Of a DNA stretch of 37,740 nucleotides, positions 25,138-34,294 are shown in pieces; position 1 is the stretch's first letter, and each line of letters opens with the position of its first letter. Below the pieces are notes generated by a model that searched no databases, had not been told where the DNA came from, and saw only the letters and a program-made list of their open reading frames with translations. Source of the stretch: Cyanocohniella sp. LLY (lineage in GTDB: Bacteria; Cyanobacteriota; Cyanobacteriia; Cyanobacteriales; Nostocaceae); contig JAKOMP010000065.1 in NCBI GenBank assembly GCA_022241785.1, positions 1 to 37,740 on the forward strand, given 5' to 3'. The position numbers and the translations under genes were made by a program.

Positions 25138-25824
25138 TTAATTTCCGGAGCAGGTACTGTCTTTTATGTCACATATTTGATAAATTTCCAGTCTAGCTTC
25201 ACCTAGACGATAAGCTGCTAAATGCCACGGTAGTGGATTGTCCGGTAGCGAAGCTGCTGGTTGATCGATGGCTCGTACTAAGATTTGTTTATTGAATGGG
25301 GTTGATGTTCCCAGATTATTAGAACCACTAAAGGTTAATTGATTAGCCAGCATTTCTACTTTCCAACTACCATCATCTAAGGGAACTGGTTGAGAAATTC
25401 TTTCTATTACTAATACATATTCTGTTCCTTGATTGATATTGGCAAATTGTGCCGATGAATTTAAATTAGTAATTTCTGCCTGAAATTTTGGTTTTAAATT
25501 ATTAGCTAAAAGTTGCGAACTAATTTCCCATACTGTCATGGGCGGCTGTTGACGTGACCAGGTAAGCATCAGGGTCATGGTTTCACCCACAAAGCGGCGA
25601 ATTGTTTCTGGATGTCGCTCATCACTGGGATTGGGATCGACCGTAATTGCCCGGCCATCTGTTAGTTGTACTAGACTTCTGGGTGTTAATTGCTGTTTTA
25701 AATCCTGCAACAGAGAACCGTTGAACAAGAGTAAAATTAAGGTAAATAAATGTAAACCGAATGTGACTACGGCTAACAGTGGCAGGATGCTACTTTTTTT
25801 ATTTTCTGGTTTGATTAGTTGCAT
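25138..25824 (-). CDS. VirB8/TraE-like protein B
   Basis: The 228-residue bitopic protein has a short cytoplasmic tail, one membrane helix (SSILPLLAVVTFGLHLFTLI, residues 11-36) and a periplasmic domain of the VirB8/TraE NTF2-like size. It shares a clear pattern with the gene upstream: S(L/F)VQ-(L/M)-x-DG after the helix, RRFVGETMTLMLTWSRQQPP, an E-rich middle, DGSWKVEMLANQLTFS, TPFNKQILVRAID and ARLEIYQI near the end. VirB8 proteins scaffold the inner-membrane complex. The two paralogues probably arose by tandem duplication and may form a hetero-oligomer. The family call is by architecture and context. Confidence 0.65.
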   Translation of the reverse strand: MQLIKPENKKSSILPLLAVVTFGLHLFTLILLLFNGSLLQDLKQQLTPRSLVQLTDGRAITVDPNPSDERHPETIRRFVGETMTLMLTWSRQQPPMTVWEISSQLLANNLKPKFQAEITNLNSSAQFANINQGTEYVLVIERISQPVPLDDGSWKVEMLANQLTFSGSNNLGTSTPFNKQILVRAIDQPAASLPDNPLPWHLAAYRLGEARLEIYQICDIKDSTCSGN

Positions 25825-25860
25825 GAATATTCAAAATTGATAATGTTTAAAGGTTTGGTT

Positions 25861-26688
25861 TTATCTTGTAAAATTATTGTTGCCAGAGCCATTTATACAG
25901 GGGTTGATTTTGTCATCATTTAGACTACTATAGTCATCTACTAAACATAAGTTTCTCATTTCATAAATTTCTAATTTATTGGCACGATTACTATAAATTG
26001 CTTGTTGAATATCGGTGCGAGTATCTGATAGGGGATAGGGAAAATAATCTACGGCTCTGACTAAAAAATCTTTATTAAAAGGTGTAATACTTCTACGATC
26101 ATCATCTCTTTTTTTCTGCACCAGATCGGCTACCATACCAACTCGCCACTGACCAGGGGCTATTTGTTCGGGAGGATAAATGCGTTGAATTACTAACTCT
26201 GCTGACATAGCTTGGTTAGGACTATTGGAAAATACTTCTGGCGGTGTCATTTCGGCGATCGCACTCAAAAAACCTTTACGAAAATCTTCGGAGATGGCAA
26301 AACCGGCTACCCAACTACTGGTAGTTACTTTTTGGCTACCACCTTGGGGTGTTCTGACTGTAATTCCTGGGTCTGGTTGGGGTTTTGCGGCTTCTTCAAT
26401 GGTTTGCACCGGCAGAGTTCCCGACCAGTTAAACATAGTTGTCATGGTTTGACTGACGAATTGGCGAATTACTTCAGGATCTCTAGCTAAATCATCAGTA
26501 GCCACTAGCGGTTGTCCATCGATCATCTGCACGAAGCTGGGTGGTTTTCTCAGGCTGAGTTGACGAATATTCAATCCTTGCAAGATGAATAAAAATAATA
26601 CCAAGACATGCAAACTGAAGGTAGCGATCGCAAAGCTCGTTAAAATACTACTACCTGTTTGTTTTCTTTTGTTAAGTAAATTCACCAT
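25861..26688 (-). CDS. VirB8/TraE-like protein A
   Basis: About 275 residues from ATG 26688 (a TTG at 26715 would add nine). It has one N-terminal membrane helix (SFAIATFSLHVLVLFLFILQ) and a periplasmic domain with the same landmarks as its neighbour: SFVQMIDGQPL, IRQFVSQTMTTMFNWSGTLP, QWRVGMVADLVQKK, TPFNKDFLVRAVD and NKLEIYEMRNLC. It is longer by an insert (PDPGITVRTPQGGSQKVTTS) in the first half. Two TraE/VirB8-like proteins in tandem is an unusual content for a type IV system. GGTGG lies 11 bases upstream of the chosen ATG. It follows virB6 within 29 bases. Confidence 0.65.
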   Translation of the reverse strand: MVNLLNKRKQTGSSILTSFAIATFSLHVLVLFLFILQGLNIRQLSLRKPPSFVQMIDGQPLVATDDLARDPEVIRQFVSQTMTTMFNWSGTLPVQTIEEAAKPQPDPGITVRTPQGGSQKVTTSSWVAGFAISEDFRKGFLSAIAEMTPPEVFSNSPNQAMSAELVIQRIYPPEQIAPGQWRVGMVADLVQKKRDDDRRSITPFNKDFLVRAVDYFPYPLSDTRTDIQQAIYSNRANKLEIYEMRNLCLVDDYSSLNDDKINPCINGSGNNNFTR

Positions 26689-26717
26689 TGTCTTATTTCC
26701 ACCCTGTCTACCCAAAA

Positions 26718-27767
26718 TTAAATTCTGTCTTTTACCAAAGCCGCTGTATTACTAATAGCACTAAAAACCGCAAATCCCCCAGCACCAGCCACCACTAAAG
26801 ATAACAATGGGGCTAAAATTCCCAGAAAGATTATGAACCACATTAAGTCAGGATTAGCATTAGGATTTTCTGCTGGCCCATTAATAATTACCGCAGCCGT
26901 CACCGCAGCAATAATATTAAATGATATCTTGGCAATTCCCGCCGAGAAAAACCCGGTCAGCCAGGCAAAAATTGGCTTTCCCGCCCCAGGGAGTAAAGAC
27001 GCACCCACAGCTAATGGTCCTAAAGCTGCTATCAGCAACATGGTCGCTTCAATTAAATTTTGAAAGGCATATTGCAGAGAAATTAAAAAGCTTTTGATGC
27101 TGGTTTGGGCTGTATTTCCTAATAAAGCATTAAAGCTGGTATCCGATAAATTTCCTGTGCCGAATTTTAGCGAAATTACCTGATTTTCTAGTCTTTGAAT
27201 CCAAATTCTATTACCATACAAGTTTCTATATTCGCGCCACAAATTATCTATTTGGTCGCTAGCTTTAGCAAAACATTGGGTTTGTTGTTCTCCAGTCAAA
27301 GACTGACAAGGACGCAGTAAAGAACCAGCCACTTCTTCCGCCAAACTCATATTTAATGCTTGCTGATAAGTTTGTTCAATATCGGCTGTAGCGACTACTT
27401 GCTGATTGACTGTGTTAATAAAGTTTCGTACACCCAATGTCAATGTAGAAAGTATACTGCCATTTCCGGCATTACTTAATAGTACAACGACGATAAAAGG
27501 CCAAATCAAACCGGATATGGGGCGAGAATATTCACTGTATATGACATCTTTGAGCCACTGCACCATGAAAAATAATAAAGTGCCAACAGCGAAAAACACA
27601 CCCAGATTTGTTAATGCCCCATATAAGTTATTGCTGGTATTATTTTGTAATAAATCTAGCCATTGATTATCCCAACCTTCTGCCATACTTCTGGCAGTTG
27701 CGGCACCACTATCGAGGGTTTCATTAATGCCAATTTCGGGAAATATTTGTAAAAGATGCAGATGCAT
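26718..27767 (-). CDS. virB6: VirB6/TrbL-like polytopic membrane protein
   Basis: The 349-residue protein has two membrane helices in the first 100 residues (54-72 and 84-100), a polar central domain of about 120 residues with two Cys (154 and 165) and three to four further helices (about 232-258, 264-296, 309-328 and 325-345). The C-terminal helices (LMWFIIFLGILAPLLSLVVA, GAGGFAVFSAI) resemble the TrbL/VirB6 family, the inner-membrane channel component through which substrate passes. Its place between the VirB5-like and VirB8-like genes is the classical order. The start ATG at 27767 is preceded by 130 bp without a gene. Confidence 0.7.
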   Translation of the reverse strand: MHLHLLQIFPEIGINETLDSGAATARSMAEGWDNQWLDLLQNNTSNNLYGALTNLGVFFAVGTLLFFMVQWLKDVIYSEYSRPISGLIWPFIVVVLLSNAGNGSILSTLTLGVRNFINTVNQQVVATADIEQTYQQALNMSLAEEVAGSLLRPCQSLTGEQQTQCFAKASDQIDNLWREYRNLYGNRIWIQRLENQVISLKFGTGNLSDTSFNALLGNTAQTSIKSFLISLQYAFQNLIEATMLLIAALGPLAVGASLLPGAGKPIFAWLTGFFSAGIAKISFNIIAAVTAAVIINGPAENPNANPDLMWFIIFLGILAPLLSLVVAGAGGFAVFSAISNTAALVKDRI

Positions 27768-27897
27768 TTTGGTTCACGGGTTTTTAGGGAAGGTAATTAA
27801 ATGCAGGGATAGTTTGCTTTGTGTTGTAGTCAGGTCTTTTTTAACAAACCGCAAAGGACGCTAAGAAGAAGGTTATTAAGTATTTAAGATTGTTTGA

Positions 27898-28665
27898 CTA
27901 ATTTTCTTCTCTACCCCACAAATCTATTTGCGAAGTTGTACGAAGTAATCTGGCAGCTTCTGTTGATCCATCAACTCGGCGAGCGCGATTCATTTCTTCC
28001 ATTTGCTGGGAAATGTTGGCTAAATTTAAGTTGGAGTATTGCAGAGATTGTTGGTTTTGAATTGATTGCGCCAGTGTTTCACTAATAATTTTTGTTTGTT
28101 CTTGTTGGAGTTTAATGGCTTGTAATTGCAAATTGCTTTTCTCGCTTTCTAAGTTAGCTAATGGATTTGTGGTAACTAAGTTAGCCGCAGCAGTAGCAAG
28201 TCTCTGAAAAATATTATCGGATTCCTGAGAAATTTGTTCGATGTTATCTAGAATAGCCTCAGTATTTTGCAGCTTTGATTTTAATCGTACTTGTCCATCT
28301 CTCCCCATAATACTTTCTATGGAGCTACGGGTAATTAAACGATTAATTTCGTTGCTCAATGCATTGGCTCGCACAACTGGATTATTCTCAAACTTATCTG
28401 TTGTGGGATTAAACAATAAATCCTGACGCGCTTTTTGACCAGCCTCTATGGGGTTAGGTATATTCAATTCTCCTGAGGAATTATTTAAAGCATTTTGACT
28501 TCTTGTTTCCAGAGGTCTTAAGGTTTCGCTGAGATTATTTCTGAGATAATTTTGCATATCTACAGAGTAAGATTGAAAGTCAGTCCAAACATTGCCTAAT
28601 TGCGCCATTGCTGGTAGGACTAACAACCCTGAAAAAGCCAGTGTGAAAAAGGTAGTTTTTCGCAT
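27898..28665 (-). CDS. VirB5/TrbJ-like periplasmic protein
   Basis: About 255 residues from ATG 28665; an ATG-less extension to 28683 adds six. It has a signal peptide (MRKTTFFTLAFSGLLVLPAMA then QLGNV) and is otherwise almost entirely alpha-helical and coiled-coil-like, for example SSGELNIPNPIEAGQKARQD, KSKLQNTEAILDNIEQISQE and KSNLQLQAIKLQQEQTKIIS, followed by repeated LAQSIQNQQSLQYSNLNLAN. This helical, exported profile and the ending (EEMNRARRVDGSTEAARLLR) match VirB5/TrbJ proteins, minor pilus-tip components. It is 76 bp downstream of virB4 and 130 bp before virB6. Confidence 0.65.
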   Translation of the reverse strand: MRKTTFFTLAFSGLLVLPAMAQLGNVWTDFQSYSVDMQNYLRNNLSETLRPLETRSQNALNNSSGELNIPNPIEAGQKARQDLLFNPTTDKFENNPVVRANALSNEINRLITRSSIESIMGRDGQVRLKSKLQNTEAILDNIEQISQESDNIFQRLATAAANLVTTNPLANLESEKSNLQLQAIKLQQEQTKIISETLAQSIQNQQSLQYSNLNLANISQQMEEMNRARRVDGSTEAARLLRTTSQIDLWGREEN

Positions 28666-28741
28666 ATATCCCTGAAATAACATGAAAAAAGTGTGTAGCT
28701 ATTCTCGGTCAATATTCAATGTTCACTAGTTTTTACCTCAA

Positions 28742-31489
28742 TTAACTACCACGCAAAGAAGCTACTAATTGCCGGGCAAATACAGAAATTGCTTCATATT
28801 TATCGTTGTAACGTAGCATTGCTTGTTGGCGTGCAGTTTGTTCATTGGGGTTGTTAGCAACTACTGCCAATTGTTCATATCCTGGATAGTAACGACAGAA
28901 GGTATAAATGCCGTTATCATCTAATAACCATTGGCTATAAATGCCTTCTTTGCGAGGGAAAAAGCTTTCTGTGGCATTGCGAGAAATAATATCGCGGGGA
29001 TATTTTAAGATGCTGACAAAACTATCTACTGCTACTGGCTGGATACGACCAATTAAGCGTGTGGTTAAGTTTTGCAGAATTTTCGATGCGGCTTTGGATT
29101 TGGCAATGGTATCAGGGTCTTGTGCTGATAAAATTACTCGAATCCCGGCTTTAGCACCGTTGGCGCAAATTCTGCCGACTAAATCAGAAATTTGGTCAAA
29201 TTCAAATAAAATTGGGGCTTCGTCAATAAAGAAGATGGAAGCTGGACTGCTTAATGCACGTCGCAAAGCCGCAGAATAAGCACTTAAAGATAATACGGCT
29301 GCATCTTCGTTATCTGATAAGTTTCGCAGGGCAAAAACTAAAAGTTGGGCATCGGTGGGAAAGCTAGATGGTGCAGAAATGGATTGTCCTACGCGGCTAG
29401 AAAGCCAAAACCGCAGGCGCAGTTGAATTTGACTGAGGGCATCATCAACTCTGCCACTGAGAGATTCTAATTGCAGATGTTCTGGTGAACAAAAATACAA
29501 AAAGTCTTTCAAGGTAGGGGTTTTTTGCCAAGCTTCACTACCAAATCCTCCGGCTATGGCTTGTTTATATCGCTGTTGAATACTTGCATCAGCAAAGAAA
29601 GCACTTAAAGCTAAGTTGATCAAAGAACGTACGGTTTGAGCTAGCAGTTGACTTTCGGTGGATGACCCCAAAACCATTGTCATGAGAGCTGATTCTAAAA
29701 AGCCAGTATAATCGAGCAGGCGATCGCGCTGTTGTTCTAGAGAAAGCGATCGCAAATCTGGCTGTTCAAATAAGTTATTTGATTGTTTGGAAATATCAAA
29801 ATAAGCGCCATTGCCCTCCATGAACTCGGTATAGTCGGTAAAGGTGGATGAGCCATCAGGTTTGGGAAAGTCTAAGGCGACTACGGGTATGCCATGAGCT
29901 AAGGCTTGAGTTAAAATTCCTGACACTAATACTGATTTACCAGCACGAGTGGTCGCAAATAGCGCTAAATTTTTGTGTTGGTTAAATAAATCTAGATGTA
30001 TGGGTGTTCCTCCTTCTTCAGCAATCAACTCGAAGCCGTGGCTATCTCCAGCTTTGGTGATCACTAAGGGCATTAACCCAGGAACTTCACTAGTTAAATA
30101 CAATTGACGACGGTTAAAGGGTTTAACTAACAAACCTTCCCAAACTATTGGTAAAGATTGTAGCCAAATTTTCCAGGTATACTCTATTTCTCTAATTACC
30201 TGGGCTGGGCGTTGAAAGCAGTTTTCAATATATCTTGTGGCTTGGTCTAATTGTTCCACGCTGGGACGATGCACAAAAATCGCTACACTCGTATATATTG
30301 GCACCGCTCCTTCATACAATTGTTCCTGGGCTGCTATGGATTTTTTTAACTTTAATTGCGCGTTGACATCAATAGTTTTACTTTTTTCTTGAGCCATGAG
30401 TGCTGTCATATTTGACTGTTTCAACACTCGTTGCAAAGTAGTTTTGACTAATGCTGGGTTAGCGGCTGTTAACTCACAAAAAATTTCTGTATCTACTACT
30501 GTTTCTCTAGCCAGCAGTTCCCATAAATAACGCAACTGAGAAAATTTATTTTGCCAACCACCAGGTTTTTCCAGAAATGTTAACGCCCCAATATATTTGT
30601 TTTTCACGTTAACCCAACGGCGGTCGGCACAAGGTACACCAGACTCCATCAACAAGGTTGTGCTGTGAATATTTTCTATCAGTAATCTGGTACTAGGTAA
30701 ATCTGAATTTACTTGTTCGTGTAATCCATTTTCATCTAAATGAATCAATTGGGGAATTTCTATAGGTTCGGTATCATTAAATCGCTGCCAAGCATGTGCC
30801 CATAATTCATCAGCATTTAAAGGTTTAATATCTAAACCCATTTTGTTAGATAACAACTGTTCCCATCGGGAAAAACCTTGTTGGTAAGCTTTGATAATTA
30901 ATGTTTCGATGCGTTGGTTTTGTGCGTCTGCTAGTTCACCTTTGAATTTTAACCACCATACTTCAGCTTTGGATAAAAGTTTCTCAATCCAATCGTCTGC
31001 TTGGGTCGTATTTGGTTCTATGGTGTAAGTAACATAAATTTTGAGAAATTTTGGCTTGCGAATCCCCGAATTAGTCAGTTCTTGGATTCTGGCTCTTTCG
31101 GCTGTCAGTAAATATTTAATATCCCGTGATGGAGTGTGCCTTACCAAATCTCCTAGTTCGTGTTGGCGTTGTTTATCTGAACTAAAAGACCCCATATGTA
31201 AGGTCATTTTTTCACCTTCGGGAATATCTTTTAACCCAGATTCGATGTTATTAAAAATTGTGTCTATTTGTTCACTTCTTAAGGTAGTGTGGATGCCTCG
31301 GCATTCAAAACCAAAGACAAAGCAAAACTTATCTTTTTGAGTTCCTTTATTTAAAATGTAAGCGCCGATATCGCGTCCGTTCAGCGAAATGCGGAGCATT
31401 GTCGCCAAATGTAACGCATCTTCAAATGGTGTCAATCTACTTTCTTGACCTGCGAGACCGACGCTTTGTTTTCCGATTTTTTGCTTCAT
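28742..31489 (-). CDS. virB4: VirB4/TraC-like type IV secretion ATPase
   Basis: The 915-residue ATPase has an N-terminal VirB4-type domain (about 1-450) and a C-terminal RecA-like motor: Walker A LALFATTRAGKSVLVSGI near residues 508-520, followed by VVALDFPKPDGSSTF; Walker B SPASIFFIDEAPILFEF near residue 755; and a glutamine sensor motif VILSAQDPDTIAKSKAASKI with LTTRLIGRI after it. VirB4 powers pilus assembly and transfer and is the one component shared by all type IV systems. Its ATG overlaps the VirB3-like gene by 53 bases, so translation is probably coupled. It is the best anchor for classifying the system; the cyanobacterial type MPF-C is my expectation. Confidence 0.9.
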   Translation of the reverse strand: MKQKIGKQSVGLAGQESRLTPFEDALHLATMLRISLNGRDIGAYILNKGTQKDKFCFVFGFECRGIHTTLRSEQIDTIFNNIESGLKDIPEGEKMTLHMGSFSSDKQRQHELGDLVRHTPSRDIKYLLTAERARIQELTNSGIRKPKFLKIYVTYTIEPNTTQADDWIEKLLSKAEVWWLKFKGELADAQNQRIETLIIKAYQQGFSRWEQLLSNKMGLDIKPLNADELWAHAWQRFNDTEPIEIPQLIHLDENGLHEQVNSDLPSTRLLIENIHSTTLLMESGVPCADRRWVNVKNKYIGALTFLEKPGGWQNKFSQLRYLWELLARETVVDTEIFCELTAANPALVKTTLQRVLKQSNMTALMAQEKSKTIDVNAQLKLKKSIAAQEQLYEGAVPIYTSVAIFVHRPSVEQLDQATRYIENCFQRPAQVIREIEYTWKIWLQSLPIVWEGLLVKPFNRRQLYLTSEVPGLMPLVITKAGDSHGFELIAEEGGTPIHLDLFNQHKNLALFATTRAGKSVLVSGILTQALAHGIPVVALDFPKPDGSSTFTDYTEFMEGNGAYFDISKQSNNLFEQPDLRSLSLEQQRDRLLDYTGFLESALMTMVLGSSTESQLLAQTVRSLINLALSAFFADASIQQRYKQAIAGGFGSEAWQKTPTLKDFLYFCSPEHLQLESLSGRVDDALSQIQLRLRFWLSSRVGQSISAPSSFPTDAQLLVFALRNLSDNEDAAVLSLSAYSAALRRALSSPASIFFIDEAPILFEFDQISDLVGRICANGAKAGIRVILSAQDPDTIAKSKAASKILQNLTTRLIGRIQPVAVDSFVSILKYPRDIISRNATESFFPRKEGIYSQWLLDDNGIYTFCRYYPGYEQLAVVANNPNEQTARQQAMLRYNDKYEAISVFARQLVASLRGS

Positions 31490-31814
31490 GATTAACTTCT
31501 AGCAAGCTTTGATAACGAGCAAAGCCTCTTGTCCAAGTGGGAACTCCAACAAATTTGCTTAAAAACCGCCAACTCCTACCACCAGTTAATATCCACCAAG
31601 TTGCTATCCCCCAGCCGGCAATCAATACTGTCCACAACCATCTTTGAAAATCGTCGGCAAAAATCCCTCCGAAAACTCCATTGACGATAAAGTAAGCAGC
31701 TAACACAATTACCAGCCAAGGGAAAATTTGATCAGCCGGAATTGGCCCTAATGATGGTTGTGATCCTAGGATTTGATTGACTGGACGAAATTCTGGTTCT
31801 CGTTCTTGAGACAT
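31437..31814 (-). CDS. VirB3-like small membrane protein
   Basis: The 125-residue protein has an N-terminal polar region (EPEFRPVNQILGSQPSLG), two closely spaced membrane helices (about 30-50, FPWLVIVLAAYFIVNGVFGG, and 57-77, FQRWLWTVLIAGWGIATWWI) and a strongly basic tail (AKNRKTKRRSRRSRK). VirB3 proteins are short, have one or two helices and lie just before virB4, sometimes fused to it; the overlap of 53 bp with virB4 here fits that. Sequence similarity alone would not prove the family, so the call rests on size, topology and position. Confidence 0.6.
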   Translation of the reverse strand: MSQEREPEFRPVNQILGSQPSLGPIPADQIFPWLVIVLAAYFIVNGVFGGIFADDFQRWLWTVLIAGWGIATWWILTGGRSWRFLSKFVGVPTWTRGFARYQSLLEVNHEAKNRKTKRRSRRSRK

Positions 31815-31858
31815 AAGACATTTCTTAACTTTACTTCATCTGACTCATAAGAGATGAA

Positions 31859-32473
31859 TTAGTTAGTGTTATCCCCAATTACAAAACCTGTCAGTACATC
31901 AGCGACAGTTACAGCAACCACTACTAACAAGGGAACTCTAGCGATACTTTGCCAATCTTCATCTTTACGGACGGCGTTAATGACACCAATGAGAGAAACA
32001 GCTATGTAGAGTAGATAAATTGCTCGCAACACGTTGAATATTAAACTGACTGCTGCTTGGGTATTAGTATTGCTGCCTGTACCTTCTGTTAAAGTAGTTC
32101 TAAAAAAATTTTCGGCTCTACCAAAAAATTGTGCGTTTGCCGTCCCTGCAAAATAGTCTAACCAAAATAAACTGAGGATGATGGCTGCTGCAAATATTTG
32201 TAATAGTATCAGCCATCGCTGCGGTAAATTAACTAGCTGGCCAACTTGCTGGAAGATTATTGTTATTAAACTACCAAACAGCAAACAAAATACTAGGATG
32301 GGGCTTTTCAGACTAACAACGCTTAAAAACACAGCGCAAGCAATCAAAAAAGGCAGCGATTCTACCACCCGCAGTCGCCATAATGAACATATTTTTCTTG
32401 ATTTGCCAGGTGTTCTCGTTGCAATATCATTTAAATTTTGGTCGAATTTTCTCACACTGTCATTTCTAAACAT
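31859..32473 (-). CDS. VirB2-like pilin with a long membrane N-terminus
   Basis: The 204-residue protein has three hydrophobic segments in the first 110 residues (about 38-54, 57-74 and 87-107), then a signal-peptidase-like site (DYFAGTANA then QFFGRA, cleavage near residue 114) and a 90-residue C-terminal part with two helices (about 140-166 and 178-200) joined by a short charged loop (AVRKDEDWQS). The last part has the size and hairpin topology of mature VirB2/TrbC pilins, and this is the first gene of the cluster, as in virB operons. A pilin precursor with three extra helices upstream is unusual. No clear promoter was picked; a 44-bp gap separates it from the next gene. Confidence 0.6.
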   Translation of the reverse strand: MFRNDSVRKFDQNLNDIATRTPGKSRKICSLWRLRVVESLPFLIACAVFLSVVSLKSPILVFCLLFGSLITIIFQQVGQLVNLPQRWLILLQIFAAAIILSLFWLDYFAGTANAQFFGRAENFFRTTLTEGTGSNTNTQAAVSLIFNVLRAIYLLYIAVSLIGVINAVRKDEDWQSIARVPLLVVVAVTVADVLTGFVIGDNTN

Positions 32474-33490
32474 TTGCCCATTTCCCTGTTATCTATAACA
32501 ACTATTAGTGATATTCATCCTTAAAAGTTTTACCATTTAACGCCCGCTAAGATTTCATCTTCAGAAAGCAGTGTGAGTAAATGAAACACATAAAACATCA
32601 TATATGTTCATTGAGGAACATGTTATTAAGGATGTATTAATCAATTCTTAACATTAAGTTAAGTACTTTATTTAAAATACATAGCCGTTCCCTCATGTGT
32701 GAGGTATTACAAGTAAGATAAATTTGTCTTTCGGCAGCCAAGAATACTCTCTATTACAGTCATTAAAAAAGTTACCTTTTTTACCTATTAATTACCTGAC
32801 TTATGAGTGAGGTAAGTAGTGATAATGAAAATCTGTCTTTTCCTCTAAGCTTAAATTGTGATCAAAATGAGATTGGATATGAGATGCCTAAAATCTTTTA
32901 TGTTATTTACTTGACATATTAGGCAGTCGGTAGTCCAGAGATTGGTGACTTTATGGGAAGTTGGCTTACAGAACAACGGATGCCAGCTAAAGGTAATTTT
33001 CACAACTTCAAGACGATAAGATGATGCCTGAAAAACCTACTTGTGGAAAACACTAGATAGGCAAGGAGAATAGCGTAACTGTTTACACTGCATTGAGTTA
33101 ATGATTTGGCGATCGCTTAGTTCATATTGGTAGGCTTCTAGTCTTAAATATTAACAGTGTTTGGATATCCTTTATGTATTTTTTACTTGATTGTAAACCA
33201 GAAATCTAAGATTAGTTGAGTAAAATCTGGTGCTTTTCAGTCCAATTCGGGAATTGCCGCTAGCAAGATGTTGTTGATTGAGTGTTTTTTCAGTGAGATT
33301 TATCATAACTCTATAATCAAGGTCAAATTTTACGTAGTATCATCTTTTTTACTCGTTTAGCATCCCTTCTTTGCGACCATCAGGATTAGGTTACTGGATA
33401 GGTAGCAAAATGTCCAGTGTAGAAACACACAAGAATGAATGACAATAGTTAAAGATACATAAAAATAGGTTTGAAGTGCAATAATTTGGT

Positions 33491-33665
33491 ACTAGTCCCG
33501 CCAGGCGGAAGTCACCGAAGAGAGCGGGGGGAGTTGGGGGAATGTCCCCTCAACAAACTTCGGGAAGGGAGCCACTAACCAAGCGACTGGTGTCAGCTTC
33601 TTGCTGGTATAGCTGTACTTACCACGTCACGTGCTGGAGGCATCAACACTAGATGCAAAGCGTCT
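33491..33665 (+). ncRNA. Candidate structured RNA in a GC-rich island
   Basis: This stretch is clearly richer in G+C than its flanks. On the plus strand it can fold into an outer stem CCGAAG (33515-33520) with CTTCGG (33558-33563), enclosing an 8-bp hairpin GTTGGGGG/CCCCTCAAC (33533-33554), preceded by the palindrome CCGCCAGGCGG (33498-33508) and followed by GCATC/GATGC (33640-33656). No protein frame explains it. I could not match it to 6S RNA, RNase P RNA, SRP RNA, tmRNA or any riboswitch I know. The strand is uncertain; a plus-strand terminator 430 bases on is consistent with plus-strand transcription. Confidence 0.45.
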
Positions 33666-33803
33666 TCTCGTAGAGTATTAGTATGTTGCCACAGCTATTA
33701 ACAATGGTCTTTGCTTCCTAATTCACAATGGCTGAAACCCCTATTATTACGTTTATTCGTTTTTAAAAGTTTGTGCTTTAATGATTTCCCATAAGCCAAG
33801 AAT

Positions 33804-33832
33804 ACAGACATAATTTTCTTACTTATGTCTGT
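33804..33832. repeat. Perfect 10-bp inverted repeat
   Basis: ACAGACATAA and TTATGTCTGT are separated by 9 bases. There is no long T-run after it, so it could be a hairpin in a transcript or a protein-binding site. Confidence 0.6.
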
Positions 33833-34094
33833 TTGATGAGTGATATAAATTACCCTGGGCACAATCACAAATCAAGGTGTGGCTTTTGCCGAAGATATAA
33901 CTACCAAAAACAGGCAGTAATAACTCTATATTATTGATGTGCTATTTAATCTATTGGGAAAAGACATAAATATAGGACTTAAGTCTAAAGTGTTTTTTAG
34001 AGATACTTGATTTTTTCTAGTCATGCATAAACAATAAAGATAACCTCTAACAAGTTGTAGTCCATCTTGTTAAGAACCTAACCTTATCCAATTT

Positions 34095-34120
34095 AAAAGT
34101 CCGCACCTGCGGACTTTTTT
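34095..34120 (+). terminator. Intrinsic terminator
   Basis: A perfect 10-bp stem AAAAGTCCGC/GCGGACTTTT with a 4-base loop and a T6 run on the plus strand. No protein gene precedes it on that strand, so it probably ends a non-coding transcript; weaker use on the minus strand after murF is possible. Confidence 0.8.
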
Positions 34121-34294
34121 ATGTCTACTCAAGTTGGGCTTTTCATATAATAATTTATGTCTAAATATTTCATCCCATAGGCTTGATTATTTAACTTAAT
34201 CGCCAAAAAAAAGATATTATGTGACATCATTGTTGCTATTTTGAGTGACAATTAGCTCTGATATAGCAATGTTTTTTCCACATCTTTTTGAGGA

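Larger units (their letters stand above)
32474..34294. other. 1.8-kb region without a credible protein gene
   Basis: It lies between the secretion operon (leftward) and murF (leftward). It is AT-rich with stops in all frames, except for a GC-rich foldable island at 33491-33665. It also holds a perfect 10-bp hairpin at 33804-33832 and a strong plus-strand terminator at 34095-34120. The leader and promoter of the secretion operon should lie at its left edge. Confidence 0.75.

Noticed and set aside
33491-33600. c-di-AMP (ydaO) or cobalamin riboswitch
   Set aside because: The stretch has GGGGGAA-like and ACTAACC-like bits, but the conserved blocks do not line up with either consensus, and no plus-strand gene follows.
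22300-34294. Relaxase, VirD4 coupling protein or VirB11 near the secretion cluster
   Set aside because: No frame shows a relaxase HUH motif set or a second Walker-type ATPase other than VirB4.
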